A stretch of DNA of 64,000 nt. It comes from Stratiolaelaps scimitus. Lineage: Eukaryota; Arthropoda; Arachnida; Mesostigmata; Laelapidae. Below, one piece after another: positions 47,118 to 59,554 of this stretch (positions are counted from its first letter, which is position 1; each line of letters starts with the position of its first letter). The notes below the pieces were generated by a model. The model was not told where the DNA came from. It saw nothing but the letters and a program-made list of their open reading frames with translations, and did not search any database. The position numbers were made by a program, and so were the translations under genes. Location of the stretch: positions 25,599,501-25,663,500 of the forward strand of contig JABWDB010000001.1 in NCBI GenBank assembly GCA_019614645.1. The letters are read 5' to 3'.

Positions 47118-47261
47118 AAAGGATCCCCAAGATAAAGGGACCATAGAGGCAATTGTCGGCGATCTTTGATAATACATATATACATATATATATATACTAT
47201 TATTATTATCAAAGATCGCTGACAATTGCCTCCACAGTCCCTTTATCGTGGGAATCCTTTA
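47118..47261. repeat. Large inverted repeat with AT-rich apex
   Basis: Left arm 47118-47173 pairs with right arm 47206-47261 over 56 bases with about six mismatches. The inner block ATCAAAGATCG with GACAATTGCCTC is well conserved. The apex is TA-rich. The arms extend weakly into the flanks. Confidence 0.9.
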
Positions 47262-49119
47262 TATAGGATCCTGTGTACAGAATACGGGGAACATTTGCGT
47301 CGACCGGACATATATTTGCAAAGTATATGTCCACAACCGTTTATACGAATATTGTACGAGTAATTTCCTGGTTACTTCGATGTCTGCAGTGTTAATTACC
47401 TAATTAGGCCTGAGTCAAAGGTAAACAATCATTTGCCCGTATGCATCGTATAGTCCAGCAGTGTTCGATGGGTAGTCATTTATCAATGCTAGGTGCCGAC
47501 CGGGTGCCGACCAGAACCCTGCTGGACGACTGACACTGAACAAAACAGCGAGATCGGTGGACAGCGATCATGAATAGTCGGAGTGTCCACTCTGATCATG
47601 CTGTAAACAATAGGGTGTATCGATAAGCTGTAAAAAATTCAGTCTCAATAGGCACTGCCTTTTTGTATGCCGAACACGATGAAATCTAATTAGCGAGACT
47701 TGAATGAATTCAGGACACCTCGTGCGAGGACTTCGCCTTCACATGATACTCACTCATCATATTTTCCCATTTATGCTTAAGGCTCTAGTTTGTTGTATCC
47801 TGTCCACTCTTTCACCTTTGATACCCAGGGGCGATCTTTAATAGGTTTCGAGATTCATGGGCTTTAGCAGCAACGCACCAGGCACTCACTCTAGAGCAGC
47901 GTGAGTATTTGTTTATAGGTCACACCTCTTACAGGGTAAAATTAGTCCCCTGTGGATCGAGAGCACTTAACCTGATTGCGGGAATGTCTGTACTCCGTAG
48001 CTTCTAAGGCATTGAAAGGGTTGGGCTTCAAAAACAATTCGAAGTTTAAAAAAAAAATATATATATATATAAATTCGACTATTCAAAATATAAGCATATC
48101 ACAGACGTGACGGAGCCCTATGATATTCACAAAAACAAGCTCGTTGTGCTCTTGGGTACGAATGAAATTACTAAAATCATGTAGACACCATTGCGCTTGT
48201 CACAGACACGATTTTTCCCGCTGCTGAATTCTCCGCTTCCCCATTGAAGAAAATCGTCAGACATCTCATACGGAAATGTCGAGCTCTTTCCGTAATACCC
48301 CTATAGGCCTTCGCAGAAACGAATGGGACAAACGCCGAGATGCCTCGTCGTAAATTCGTTCGCGCCTGAAGACAGCGACACGATACCTTCTTAGAGACAA
48401 AGGACACTCGCTCTATGGCGAAAACAGCATTATCTACCTTTGAAATAAGGAAATGTCCCCAAGAGGCTTTCGATCAAAGATACAGAGCAGTGCTCGCAGC
48501 TTGGACTGGACGGATGAAGCACTACCACAGCTGCGTCCTTCTGCAGTTTTCTGTTATTTTCATTTAAGATAAGAAACACCGTACCGTGAAGGTTACGCAA
48601 TGCAGTGTACGGAAGGCATCTCGGGGCGCTAGCTCACCGCAGCGAGCTGCGTTCGCTATCATCGAACCTGAACGGTTGTGTTTTCACCATAACTTCGGTC
48701 TTGCGAAAGGAAGAGATCAATTCACGAGAGAACCGATGAATTGGATTGGCTATATTAGAAAAAAATACATCGATATAGTCGAATATATCAGACGAGCAGG
48801 AAGGAATTGCATCGTCTGGTGTTCCGCTATGAAATTTCGCCTACGTCGTGGAGAAAACAAGTCCAAGAATGATGTAATTCGTAGGGAGGTGGCAAACGGT
48901 GAGATAAGCCTCTTGTTCACAACAGGTCGAAACGGATCCAGCATATCCGGGCTCCGTTTCGGGGTAGCACTGTTCTGTGCATCAAACCAGCATGATATAA
49001 CTCAGGCGAATTGAGCAACTACTCGTATCGAAACTACCATGAGGAATATTGTAGTGTGGACATGATATGAGGCAAGGCCAAGGGCCTGTAGAAATCTAGT
49101 AGTTGAGGAAACCTGTCGA
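47262..49119. other. No secure gene
   Basis: Frames at 48407-48177 (minus) and 48586-49014 (plus) are open but unrecognised. A short A-run plus (AT)n lies near 48050. Nothing else seen. Confidence 0.3.
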
Positions 49120-49302
49120 GCCCGGTGGCCTGGTGGTGCATTGGTGTGCGCCGCCTTGCGATCGGGGGGGACACGTACGTGCATGGGCTCGATCCCCACC
49201 GTTGCACATTTGCATTTAGAGGGGTTGTCCGTCTTATGAAGCAATGCTGGAAGCAGTTGTACCGTGGACGTTAAATTGTTGGCTGTGAGTCAGCCCGGGA
49301 AA
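49120..49302 (+). repeat. tRNA-derived SINE, group C, full-length copy
   Basis: A box TGGCCTGGTGG and B box GGCTCGATCCCC are correctly spaced. The body has TTATGAAGCAATGCTGGAAG and CCGTGGACGTTAAAT. The end GGCTGTGAGTCAGCCC is the group C form of the 3' palindrome. The head differs from group A, so it has a different tRNA source or a diverged one. Confidence 0.85.
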
Positions 49303-50290
49303 TCTATTTAGTTAAGAGAACCTACGTAATCCATTTCATAGATAAAAAGAAACGAATATATATATATAATATATATAACTGTCACCTGAAATTGAATGAT
49401 TAGGCTGAACTAATTCTACAGTAGCTCCATCCACCGACAAGTGTTAAGAGGGCCGAGTAACCAGTTCTACTCACATATTTGGTGATTTTAGTGGGCGGAT
49501 ATTGTTTTCATCCGTAGACAAGCCACCGAGTTTAGCCCGTAATCGAATGGTCCTACATTCGGGAGGTGTCCATTCATCTGAAGAACCTTACCCACCCTCC
49601 GCCTCCTAAATATAAAATGTCTTAAAATTTTATGAACGAAGCATTACAGCTGATAGTATAGCCAAGAACGCGAGTTTGATAACGCAAAATCGCGCGACGA
49701 GTCTCGATTGCAGCGTCGAATGCAACTCGACTCTTTATTTGTGTTGTCCACCACCAAATATTAAAAATTACCAGGCCATTCCTACCGTGAACTTTTCTTT
49801 GCATTATTCGTATTATTTTGTTTTCTTGTTATTAGTATTTTTTCTTCTATTCGTCTGTAAGGCATGGAACTCGTTTTGTTGCCAAATGAGTGTGTGAACT
49901 ATTACAGTTGCGAATATTTTATTTCCAACAACACTTTCAGGACAATGCGATAAGTTTTCAATTGTTTCTCGCCTAAAATGGGTAGTGTTCTTCGAACCTG
50001 CAGAACATAAGAGCATACCGTCGCCTTCGAATGGGATCGAGGGCGCATCTGAATTGCTGGTCGTTCGAAGACTCTTCGAGCGTATACCACCTTTCGTTCT
50101 TGGTTTCAAGAATTTCAAAAGCACACATGCTACACAGAATTTCCCGCCTCCTAAGCGTCGACGGGCTTCACTCGCAGCAGCATTGTTATATGGGATGGGA
50201 CTAGTAGATAATGATGATTGTAAATATTGTAATTACTCAGTTATACTAAAGAGATAACTAGTCGAGTCGTTATTAACAATGTAACACTGC
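49303..50290. other. No recognised gene
   Basis: Overlapping frames at 49676-50257 on both strands lack motifs. They may include decayed 5' sequence of the adjoining gypsy element, but I could not recognise a reverse transcriptase in them. Confidence 0.3.
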
Positions 50291-51255
50291 TGTCGCAAGT
50301 CAACATGACATTGGCGCAGTTATTTCTCACCGACGCCCCGATGGATCAGAAATCGGTATTCAACCCTCCAGTGGGTCTCTGACCAAAGCAGAACAGATAT
50401 ATGCACAAATCGACAAAGAAGCACTAGCCCTTGTTTTTGCATGCCAAACATTTCGTAAATATATTCACAGAAGGAACTCCACCTGGCTTACTGATTATAA
50501 ACCATCCTGGTCCATAAATATCCTGACTATACTCAGTAGCAACGGAGACATTCCAATTTATATTGTAAATCGGTAAAAATGATGGGCAACCATCCTACTA
50601 GGATATCAATTTGATATTCAATACAAAAGTTCTATCGAATTCGGTAACGCTGATATACTACCACGTTTCATATCTAATGAACGTTTTTATAAGCAACCGG
50701 AAAGTGGAATTCGGGCACAAATTGAAGGATCTCAATAATTCATTTCTATACGAAAGCTACTGTGTTCGAGTTACTCTGAAAAATATCCGCAATGAATTCG
50801 CAAATGATGAAGTCCTCCAGAACGTAATGAATAGCCTTAAAATCTAGGACGTAAGAATAGCCATCTAAATGATCAACTAATGACCCAATTATTTGCTTCT
50901 GTAATCGACGGGGACTCCATATCCACCCGCAAGAGACGCCTTCTATTCAATAACAGAATTGTAATCCGAAAATAATTACAACAAGAATTACTGAAGGAAT
51001 TACATCTGCGAATCATCTAGACAGTGCCCATTCTAAACAGGTGGCTAGATAATATACTGTACTGGCCTTATACAGAAAACGACATTGGTAACATGGTGTG
51101 ACAATGTCCGATTGTACAAATCAAGCTCGAACTCCGACTAAGTTGCCTATATCCCCTTCAATCGATATGTCCCCCCTTTTTGACAGGGTACATATCGATT
51201 TCGCCGTACCTCTCGAAGGTAAAATGATTTTTTTATAGGTGTAGATGAATACTTG
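50291..51255 (+). pseudogene. Ty3/gypsy-like pol relic (RNase H and integrase start)
   Basis: From 50297 the frame reads SQHDIGAVISHRRPDGSEIG, then LTKAEQIYAQIDKEALALVF and WLTDYKP. These are the RNase H core motifs following a gypsy reverse transcriptase. A stop interrupts near 50575, after which LLGYQFDIQYKSS and FGNADILPRF continue the pattern. Around 50980-51110, broken frames give LLKELHLR, YWPYTENDIGNMV and QCPIVQ, the integrase zinc-finger region, then PLQSICPPF and VDEYLRWP. Stops and loss of zinc-binding residues show it is dead. No LTRs recognised. Confidence 0.72.
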
Positions 51256-51257
51256 AG

Positions 51258-51333
51258 ATGGCCGCGGGATTCGAACCTGCGCCCCCCGGCTTTTCACAGC
51301 CGAAGACTTAGCCACCCAAGCTACCGCGCTATT
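51258..51333 (-). repeat. tRNA-like sequence (SINE head or pseudo-tRNA)
   Basis: The minus strand has an A-box-like TAGCTTGGGTGG, a 5-bp anticodon-type stem CGGCT...AGCCG with a 6-base loop, and a perfect B box GGTTCGAATCC. The loop is one base short and the acceptor stem pairs poorly, so a working tRNA is unlikely. It sits exactly where the gypsy relic breaks off. Confidence 0.55.
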
Positions 51334-54300
51334 CTCTTGTTATCCAATTTTCAGATGGGATTTGCATTCCCATCACCTCTGCTTATTTCCGCTGAATGGA
51401 CACATGTTCAGTACGGTTTCGGTCCACACAACGCGAGGGAGGAGTTAGAGAAAACGAAAAAAAAAAAAGAGGGAGAGAGAGAGGAAGAGAGATAGCTATG
51501 CGGTGACGTAGAAGTTAAGCGTTGCAGGAAAGACGGTGCAAAGGCTACTACCTTGCAGCTCTATGGCCGCCGCCGCCATTAGCGACGATAAGCGGACGAA
51601 GTAGCGACTATGTAACGACGTAAATGGCACACGAGAAGATGAGAGCTCATTCACTATACAGAAGTGGCTGTAAAAATTAGGCGCATCTGGTAATGCGTGC
51701 ATTAACTAAGATAAGGTTACACCAAGGCGTATTCTATCGGTATGATTGATGTGGCACAGTTTTCTACGACGTTCATGGCCTAGTGTCGGTGAAGTCTATG
51801 CGCGGAAGTGGATATTTGTGTTCAGCTGAATAAGCGCTACGTAAAGCAGGGTGAAGTTTGTTGAGTTGAACATGTGTGGGTAATTTTTTTGATGGAATAG
51901 CTATTGTACGTATTTCGCTTTCAAGTGCCGAACTTCTTCAAGTGGTTTGAAACAGATGTCTATTCCATATATGTTTGTTAGAGCAAGCTATTGTTGAAAT
52001 ATGCAAACCATCCGTAAGCCTTGCAATGGCGTTGCCTAGAATAGAAGACAGCCCTTGTTAACTATAAGAGACACGAACGAATAAAAACTGCCTAACCCGT
52101 ACGCAAGGAAGGGTCAACTATATTTCACGTATTTCAACGCTTCTTCTTGAAGTAGAGTAATCGGATCTCCGAGGACTTAGAGATCAGAAAACTCAGAAAA
52201 TATCCTACTCTGTGTGCCAACCTTCGCGAATCCGTGTCGAACCACTGTCATATTGGCTAGGCTTCCAGGTTTCCCTATTCCAGTCTTTCACTAAGTGTCT
52301 ATCAAGCCACAGCGGTTGGTCACAGTCAACATATTTGTGCGATCACACATAATCCCAAACCTATATAATTCTATATATATATATATACGAAGTGGTCAAG
52401 GTTTTACAGAATATGTAGTATGGAAAGAACTGAACGAAACAAGAAGAGACTAACAAAAGGAAAAAAGATGAAATAGCATCGATAATTATGTAATGTATAT
52501 AGTGGGATCCTCTGTGCCGAGATACACCACACACAGGGCGCGCCTCCAAGATAATATAAAATAGTTTCCGAAAGGAATTATATATATATAACGAACTATT
52601 ATTGCCGTCGATGACATCAGCAATGAAGCCAGCCGTGGACTCCTTACTGCTAGGAACAGAAGAAACACTAACATTTAGGCCCAGCTTTTTCCAATATCTT
52701 ACGTGCCAAAAGACCGCTGGATAGATAGACAGATGGACTGAGGGCTCACAGTCACCTGTGTAGTCAACGACGTGTATCTGTCATAATATTTTCCAAATAT
52801 TTTTGTTTTATATTTAATGGACACGGCTGATATCTTCATAGAAATCTCGTCTACATCTAATCTCTCGTCTTACCGACAGGACTTTACTACGAGGGACCAA
52901 ATTCTTCACTAGAAGCCGACGTTGATAAGATATTTGGGCCACTTGTCTCTTAGCAGAATTTGCATGTAAAAACAATCGTTCTCATTGCTCTGAATACCGT
53001 GCGCGATCCAAATATGAGTATTTGCTTATAATTTCAGATGAAACTATAAGTATGTGTCGCTTCGCACTTCCGTGAAATCCGCATCCAATAATACTTTTTA
53101 AGACATTAGATTAAAATCCTTTCACGATAATATCATTTTATTTTGATGTAAATCTCTTCCGGCAAGCAATGTTCATTAACCCCATATTGTCAAGAGTGCG
53201 CTATTTCACTTCAATGGTGGCATCGTTTTTTTATTTCAAGTAACAGAGCCTACTAATCCACCTTAGGTCGGTGTTGAGTAGCACCAAATGACGATAATCA
53301 CTTGCCCACCCAGGGGGTCAAGCGCTTGGAGGAGGCGTTCGGGCGGGCTCGCCTGTTGTGGTCCCTGGTCTCTCGCCTCGACTCAACGAAGAAGGCTGAA
53401 GAAGGCAGGCCGGTTTCGTTCCGTTACTGTGAATGGATGGACTCACATCCTACTTTTCGCTTCTCAAGTAAGGATACTCAACGGGGTGGCCTCTCCCGTC
53501 AGCCCACGGTGGCTCTTGGCCATCCATGGTCTTCTCAGAGACAAGCTAATGATTCGCTCGCTGCACTGTGCCAAGTGCGGACTTGAAGCTCGTTAGCCAC
53601 AAACTTTGTTACCTCGCCGAGCGAGTGAGAGAACAAGAAAGAGCGGACGAGAAGACAGAGAGAGAGGGAGCGTATCTGTCTGTGACTGTGGGGGCGACTG
53701 AACGAGGTGGCACCCAGAGAGGATTGAGGGGATGGATATGAGGACGTGGCCAGGCTTGGCGGCTCGGCCAGTTGGCGCGGACGACGGTTCGATCGGATCA
53801 TCTTGACTTGAGAAGCAGGGTGGCTGGTTAAGCCTGCCGGAGATAGTTAGCGAGAAGCAACCCTATTGCGTCGCATGGTAGCCAGCCACGCACCGTGCCT
53901 CCGAACGATCTGTCCACGCAACAGTGAGGGAGCGCTGCGCCCTCCCACTTCACCCTCTCTAATGTCGGCGCGCGCGACAACGCTCCTCCGGTAGCAGCGG
54001 GATCTCTAGCTTCTGCTAACCAACCGGCACTGATCAACATGCTGTGATATGCCTGCCTCTTCTTTCATAATATGTGGATTGGAGCGAAGTGACCCCATCT
54101 TGCCGCTACTATACCCCACGCCCCCTCGGCCTCCCAACTTTGCATCCTCGCGAAGTTCCTAACACAGAAGTGGCACACGAGCCTGATCATGAAACCTGAG
54201 CCAGCCACAAGTGGATGCGCTGAGGCGACTTGGCCGTGCGTGCGTCCAACTGGGTACTCGAGGATAACTATGAGTTACCACAACGCCGCCATGCTACCAG

Positions 54301-54596
54301 ATACCATCATCGCGATCATCAATTTGGCGTGTGTCTAAAATGTAAGCTAATCAGACGTCTATGATGCGTGTTGTTATGAAGAGTTTATATGATTTCACTT
54401 TGTTTTGTGCCCGTTCTTTCTGTGACCTATCCCCGGTCTCCACAATATTTCGAAGGCTACAGGTCTAAAGTGGTACTCATCAGCGAGGTCATTATAAACG
54501 GTACTAGAACAGTTCACCCTGTTTGGCTAATGCACATCTGCATTTGGGCGCCACAAAGAAGAGCTGCCTCACGATTTGTACTCGTCAGTATGGTCA
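51334..54596. other. No recognised gene; GC-rich patch at 53290-54250
   Basis: 51334-53280 is AT-rich with short frames only. 53290-54250 is GC-rich with overlapping frames on both strands but no motif or splice-bounded exon. A CCGCCGCCG patch lies near 51570. Confidence 0.3.
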
Positions 54597-54737
54597 ACGT
54601 ATAGCTGCCGTCACTCAGGTCTGTCGGAGAGAACACCGATACGTTCAGTAATACCGACATAGTAGATTCGTGATACAATGCCACACAGCGATACCCGCGG
54701 AGGCCAGCCATGGGAAGTCAGCTGAGGGCCAGCTATG
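54597..54737 (+). repeat. SINE group B, copy 2 (5' end unclear)
   Basis: It shares with 24010-24195 the order GGAGA...GATA-GTTCAGTA, GCCACACAG...TACCCGC and ATGGGAAGTCAGCTGAGGGC-CAGCTATG. It carries the terminal palindrome with one changed loop base. Confidence 0.65.
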
Positions 54738-55926
54738 ACACCAAAAGAACAATTCAGTCAAACAGATGAAGCAAGCTAATGGAATGAAAGGAGCAAGGTA
54801 ACGAAATGGAGCGAACAATATGTTGGGTGGTTAACTGAGGCAACAATGGTGTTATACAGGGGACTACAACGAGATCATTGTAACGGGATAACAATGATCA
54901 ACGTGCAATAAAGTAATGGGATTCGTCAAACAAGACGAACGACTGACAATGAAATTATACGAGTTAAAGGCTACCGGTGTCAGGTGGCCTCAACAAACAT
55001 GCGACTATATAAGCTTCTATTGTTAATGCTTGCCGACCTGTGTGCAGTCGATTTTGTTGTGTAAGCTATATTTGACGAACGAGGTAGAGCTCAAATGAAA
55101 AGCAACAGTTCGACGGTACGTACATTACCTATTATTTGGCCATAATGGTTTTTAGGGCTGGTATATGGTCGTGATTGTTGCCATCGTGAAGTTGTTATGC
55201 TTACAGTCATACAAGCTTAACCCAAGCGACTACTGTTACTATGATGCAAATGAAATGCCACTGTTGTTGATAGGCCCGATGTGGACGATTAGTTGGTGAT
55301 CCACAGATGCGTACGGATGGGCCACGAAAATCGATAAACGAAGCATAATTGCATCGCAGATTGCTGATTTTTGTAACATCTGGTCATCGAGCTCAGCTCG
55401 ATGTAGTGTGTAAGCAAACCTCGAGTTCAATTTTCTTATAAATAGACATATCGCGAAATGTTTATGATATGATAAGATTTATAAGATGACGGGGGGACAT
55501 ATAGCTCCACCATATCGAATAACATTATTAATACTTCATCGGGCATATTGTGGTTGCCACGCCGGCTTCACATCCGTCGCATATTGACATAATGAAGTCT
55601 TTCTACGACCTACTTGCCGATGACAGCCCAATTCCTGGCTTAGAAATTGAATTGCGCTGACGCATTCTGCTTGTTGTTTTTTGCAGAAATTCTCTCATTG
55701 GGTTCGATCTGAGAACCTCACTGCGCCAGGTCGCAGCACGCATATTCGTAGAACGAACGTAGTCACCGAGTACATATCGAGTAGGCACGTTCTGTATCAC
55801 TGCTCAATTGGAAAATCCAACCCTTTGTGGGATGCTCTTGCCGCCACAGGGCAAATTGGCATCGCCGAGTATCTGATCTTATCTAGAAGTAGAGGTCATG
55901 AAAAATATGATAAACTTTTTGGCCAG
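54738..55926. other. No recognised gene
   Basis: A plus frame at 55681-55977 overlaps the next minus-strand candidate. No motif, RNA gene or repeat recognised. Confidence 0.3.
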
Positions 55927-56488
55927 TCAACAAGCCGAACAGAAATCGATTTTCGCCGCGAGGTATCCAAGGGCTAATGCACCCGAGAATAAGCATAAAT
56001 ATCGAAGCATTTCCCTTTTGTCTTCATGACGCAACAAAAAATTGTACATTTTTAACCTTGGCCATACATTGCGGAGACAATGTTCAACGTCACAATAGTC
56101 AGGGTCAGGACCCTGCAACCGCCACCACTTGGTATGCTGTTTAGCCATCCGATTTCTGTGGGAAGCCTCGGGCTGTTCTCTGTCAACTGGTAGTCTTCTT
56201 CGCAACGTTCCCTTTCCATGCGCCTTTCCTTGTTCTGCGTATCCTTCATCAGATATCTTCCTGGAGAGTTTTCTTTTTTAATTCCGTTTCTCTCCGTCGT
56301 TTTCGATAAGCGTCTTTCTTTTCGACTTCACTGAAATTGGTCAAAGACATTGAACTAAGCGAAACGAGAGAGAATGTACGAGGTGAAATGTCCTCTTCAA
56401 GCAGAGGTCCTTGCCATCCGAATTGTTTCAACCAGTGTGCAACCCGAGACTTGGCTGTGCTTGGGATGCGACTATGTTTCGGGCCCAT
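55927..56488 (-). CDS. Candidate small gene(s), unknown protein
   Basis: Minus frame 56488-56249 starts with an ATG just after CAGAAAAG. It encodes 79 residues, MGPKHSRIPSTAKSRVAHWL and onward, ending in a charged segment (EVEKKDAYRKRRRETELKKK). Then 56205-55927 gives 92 residues containing YCDVEHCLRNVWPRLKMYNF and a single hydrophobic segment, YLCLFSGALALGYLAAKI, near the C-terminus. That could be a membrane anchor. Codon texture is good in both. They are in different frames 43 bases apart. They could be exons of one gene, though no clean splice pair was found, or two small genes. No family recognised. Confidence 0.3.
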
Positions 56489-56790
56489 CTTTTCTGATTG
56501 GTTTCAAAGAATTAGTTGAAGTCGTACAAGTTACCTCATCGGCAGCCGGATTGATGGGTCTGTCGAAACATCGATGTCCTCTATGGTAGATCAGACGTTG
56601 CAGCCTTTGTCAGATGCAATGTTCGGAGTCGTCGTGCGACATGAACACGGTATGTCACAAGCATATCCTTCTCGTCATAGGGTTCTCCTGTCAGGGTAAA
56701 TCTACCCCCCCCCCCCCCTGAAAGTGCTCAAACTTGTTCGCGTTCGTCTCGACACAAACAGTTCAGCAGACTAAACTCGCTTTGGATCAT

Positions 56791-56910
56791 AGGGTAATAT
56801 ATATATATATATATATATTACCCTATAATATAAACATGTGTTGAAAACCTCTGATATATATTATATATATATATATATATATCAGAGGTTTTCAACACAT
56901 GTTTATATTA
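56791..56910. repeat. Two nested/adjacent AT-centred inverted repeats
   Basis: 56791-56826 is TAGGGTAAT-(AT)n-ATTACCCTA. Immediately after, 56827-56860 pairs perfectly with 56877-56910, including ACATGTGTTGAAAACCTCTG and its complement, across an AT apex. Both arms are free of mismatches, so the second palindrome is young or maintained. Confidence 0.93.
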
Positions 56911-57809
56911 GAGTGAGAGAATTACTAGACGTTCTGGACATAATTAAATATATGTTGATCCCCTCCGAGTGAAGAAGTCCCTCTCGATCCCCGATTACCT
57001 TCCTACAGCCGTGTTCGTACTTTGCATATATAGTTGCATTTAATTTAAGCAAGTCAGTTTTTGAGAGATGGCGCAGACTCTACGAAGTCACTATGAAACA
57101 GTAAAGAAAGCTTAAAATCGCTCTTCTTTATTTCTGGTCAACGTTATCTCTTAGACGTGAGTGGCGCCCTCTAGGCAGTCCGGTAGGCAACAGCAAACCC
57201 GCCACGAATCTCACAGACCCACTACCGCCCTCGGTGGTGGCACGATTAAAATGATGAAATTAACCCACTCGACATCTCACGCTCCCGCTGTGCACGCAGG
57301 AAGTGTGCGCGACTCCGCACTTCGTTTGGTCGACGAAGTTAATTTTGTTGATTTAGCGAACATTTGTTAAGCTTCCTGAGCGAGCTAACGCCTGCGTATG
57401 TCTGAGTAAACAAGTTATTCAACAATGAAGCAATCATTTTAGCCTGCCGCGAGTGCATAGGAAACACGGAAAGACCTTAACAACAGCGGATGGAAATATA
57501 GTATAGTTCGTGATGAGGTGTATGTGAATATTAGAAACAGTCCAAGTCGGTACGGTACACAGATTCAAACCATTGTCGTAACCCTGAATTCCATTAAATG
57601 CAGGGTTTCACCCATAGTGGATTTGCTTTCGTGTCAGCTAGAGTGCGGGAAGGTGTGCCAATGGCCTAATTGTTGAATAAACGAATAAGGAACGAATTAA
57701 GGAGAACACATAGTATGTGCCATATTGCATGAGACATCCCGCCGAATGTTTTTCATTGTTCGGGGATGGTCAGTTGAACGCTTTTTTACTGCATCTCCTT
57801 GAAACAATT

Positions 57810-57949
57810 GACTTCCTAAGTACACACATATTGCACATGACATATATATATATATATATAGATATATATATACTTGCTCAAGTATAAGTATAAGTATATA
57901 TATATATATATATACTTGCTTCTTGTGCGTTATGTGCGTAGTTAGGAAG
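57810..57949. repeat. AT-centred inverted repeat
   Basis: Outer ends GACTTCCTAA (57810-57819) and TTAGGAAGTC (57940-57949) are exact complements. Further inside, TGCACATGACATATA pairs imperfectly with the right arm. The centre is (AT)n with AAGTATAAGTATAAGT units. Confidence 0.85.
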
Positions 57950-59550
57950 TCGTTGTTGGGACGTCAACGGATCCAAGGAGCTACAGTGAAGAAGTGTTCT
58001 ACTAACCTTAACTACCGACCACTATCCACAGATAGTACATTGTTCATATTACTTGGTCGTTAACGACGCACTTAATAAAAACGCTAATGAAGGCCCCGGG
58101 CGAAAGAACTGACCGAACGCGAGCACGTAGAATTCATTCATTCATTTCACTTACGGGTGTACTTCCAGTGTCCCTTCGAAGACCTCCGATCTAACCAATA
58201 AAGGACTTCCAGTTGCCGTTCGCCCCCAGCTCTTCTCGCGTCAGACAATTCTCTATGCTTATCCGTACGGCATTACTACGAGCAAAGCCTTCTACTAGAT
58301 ATAGAGGAGTTAATAGTCAAGACTGTGTATCTGCATTCAGAAGAATAACGCTGTGCCTTTTCGCTTCTGTTACTCATAATAGTTTTTCGGCAGCAGGTAG
58401 ACGATATTCGTAGAATATAAAGCAAAATACCGCTCGTCATGCCGCATTAATTTGGGGTCCGCCGATTATCTCGGTAACCGTTGGAAGTTTGTGAAAAAAA
58501 TCTACTATAAAAATTGGTTACTTTCTTCAAAGCATCATAATACTGTATGTTTTAAGGAAAAACTTCCCGAAAAAAAAATTTTTTTTATTGGAGTGGAACG
58601 TGAAACTGAAGAATCAGTTTCGTCTACAGTAAGCAAATGATTCCAACAACAATAGATAATATATTACACTATATAAACTAGCAATTAGTATTGGACATCA
58701 CTGTGTATTGCTCACGATTCACCGCTACAAAAAATTGAGCTTGAAGAAATTCGTTTTTATTGCCCGGTAAAGCTGTAGTATAACTGCCCCACGCTGTACC
58801 GACTGGAAGTGCGCCTAACGTGAAAACAGCATTATTTGATGACTATGTTGCAAGATTAATTCGTAAGAAACGTAACGGACAAGACATTCCACTCGTTGAC
58901 TCATAAGCGAGTGCATGTGGCCAGAAATTCTATTCGGAGCTCTAGCTAAGTACGCCCTTCTTCTTGCCCAACGTAGTTTACGAACTGGAAACATTCAGCT
59001 AGCAATTCTCTTTCACAAAACAGATTTATGAGGAACGGAAAGCTTGGAAATCGAAAATTACCCAACACGTCACTTTGTTAACTCGTGTGTGATTAGACCT
59101 CGAGCGCTTCGTTCGGAGGGTGGACGCCTGCCTCGAATCCCGACCTCTGAAACGTGCAGTAAATGATAATCGCTCTCTCCCTAAAAACTAAACGATCATT
59201 GTCATCATTCGCAGACCGTCGCCGCGCATTGGAAAAAATGTGTTCTGTTAGCCGTTCTCAAGGCCGGCCGTCACATCAGGATCGGTGTCGAGGGTCGGTT
59301 GAGCAAGAGGCAGCTCCTAACTGTCTAATGCATTTCACGAACAGATGACGGCAGATGTTCAAGAGAAGTTTCGAATGAGTACATAGCTTCTTATAAACTA
59401 ATTACAACACAATAATAAAATTTCACCAAGGCTAATGGCAATTCATTAAAAATTATGCCTTACAATTCGTATTATGCATATGAAAAAATCGATTGTCTGA
59501 CCAAATGTGTGTACCTGCCGACAGAAATCACACTATGAAGGTCACACACT
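57950..59550. other. No secure gene
   Basis: Short plus frames at 58213-58413 and 58452-58640 are unrecognised. A tRNA-like stretch at about 59085-59160 (TGCCTCGAATCCCGACC) may be another SINE head. Confidence 0.3.
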
Positions 59551-59554
59551 ATGA

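Noticed and set aside
51258..51333. A functional tRNA gene on the minus strand
   Set aside because: The B box is perfect, but the anticodon loop has six bases and the acceptor stem does not pair, so it is kept only as tRNA-like.
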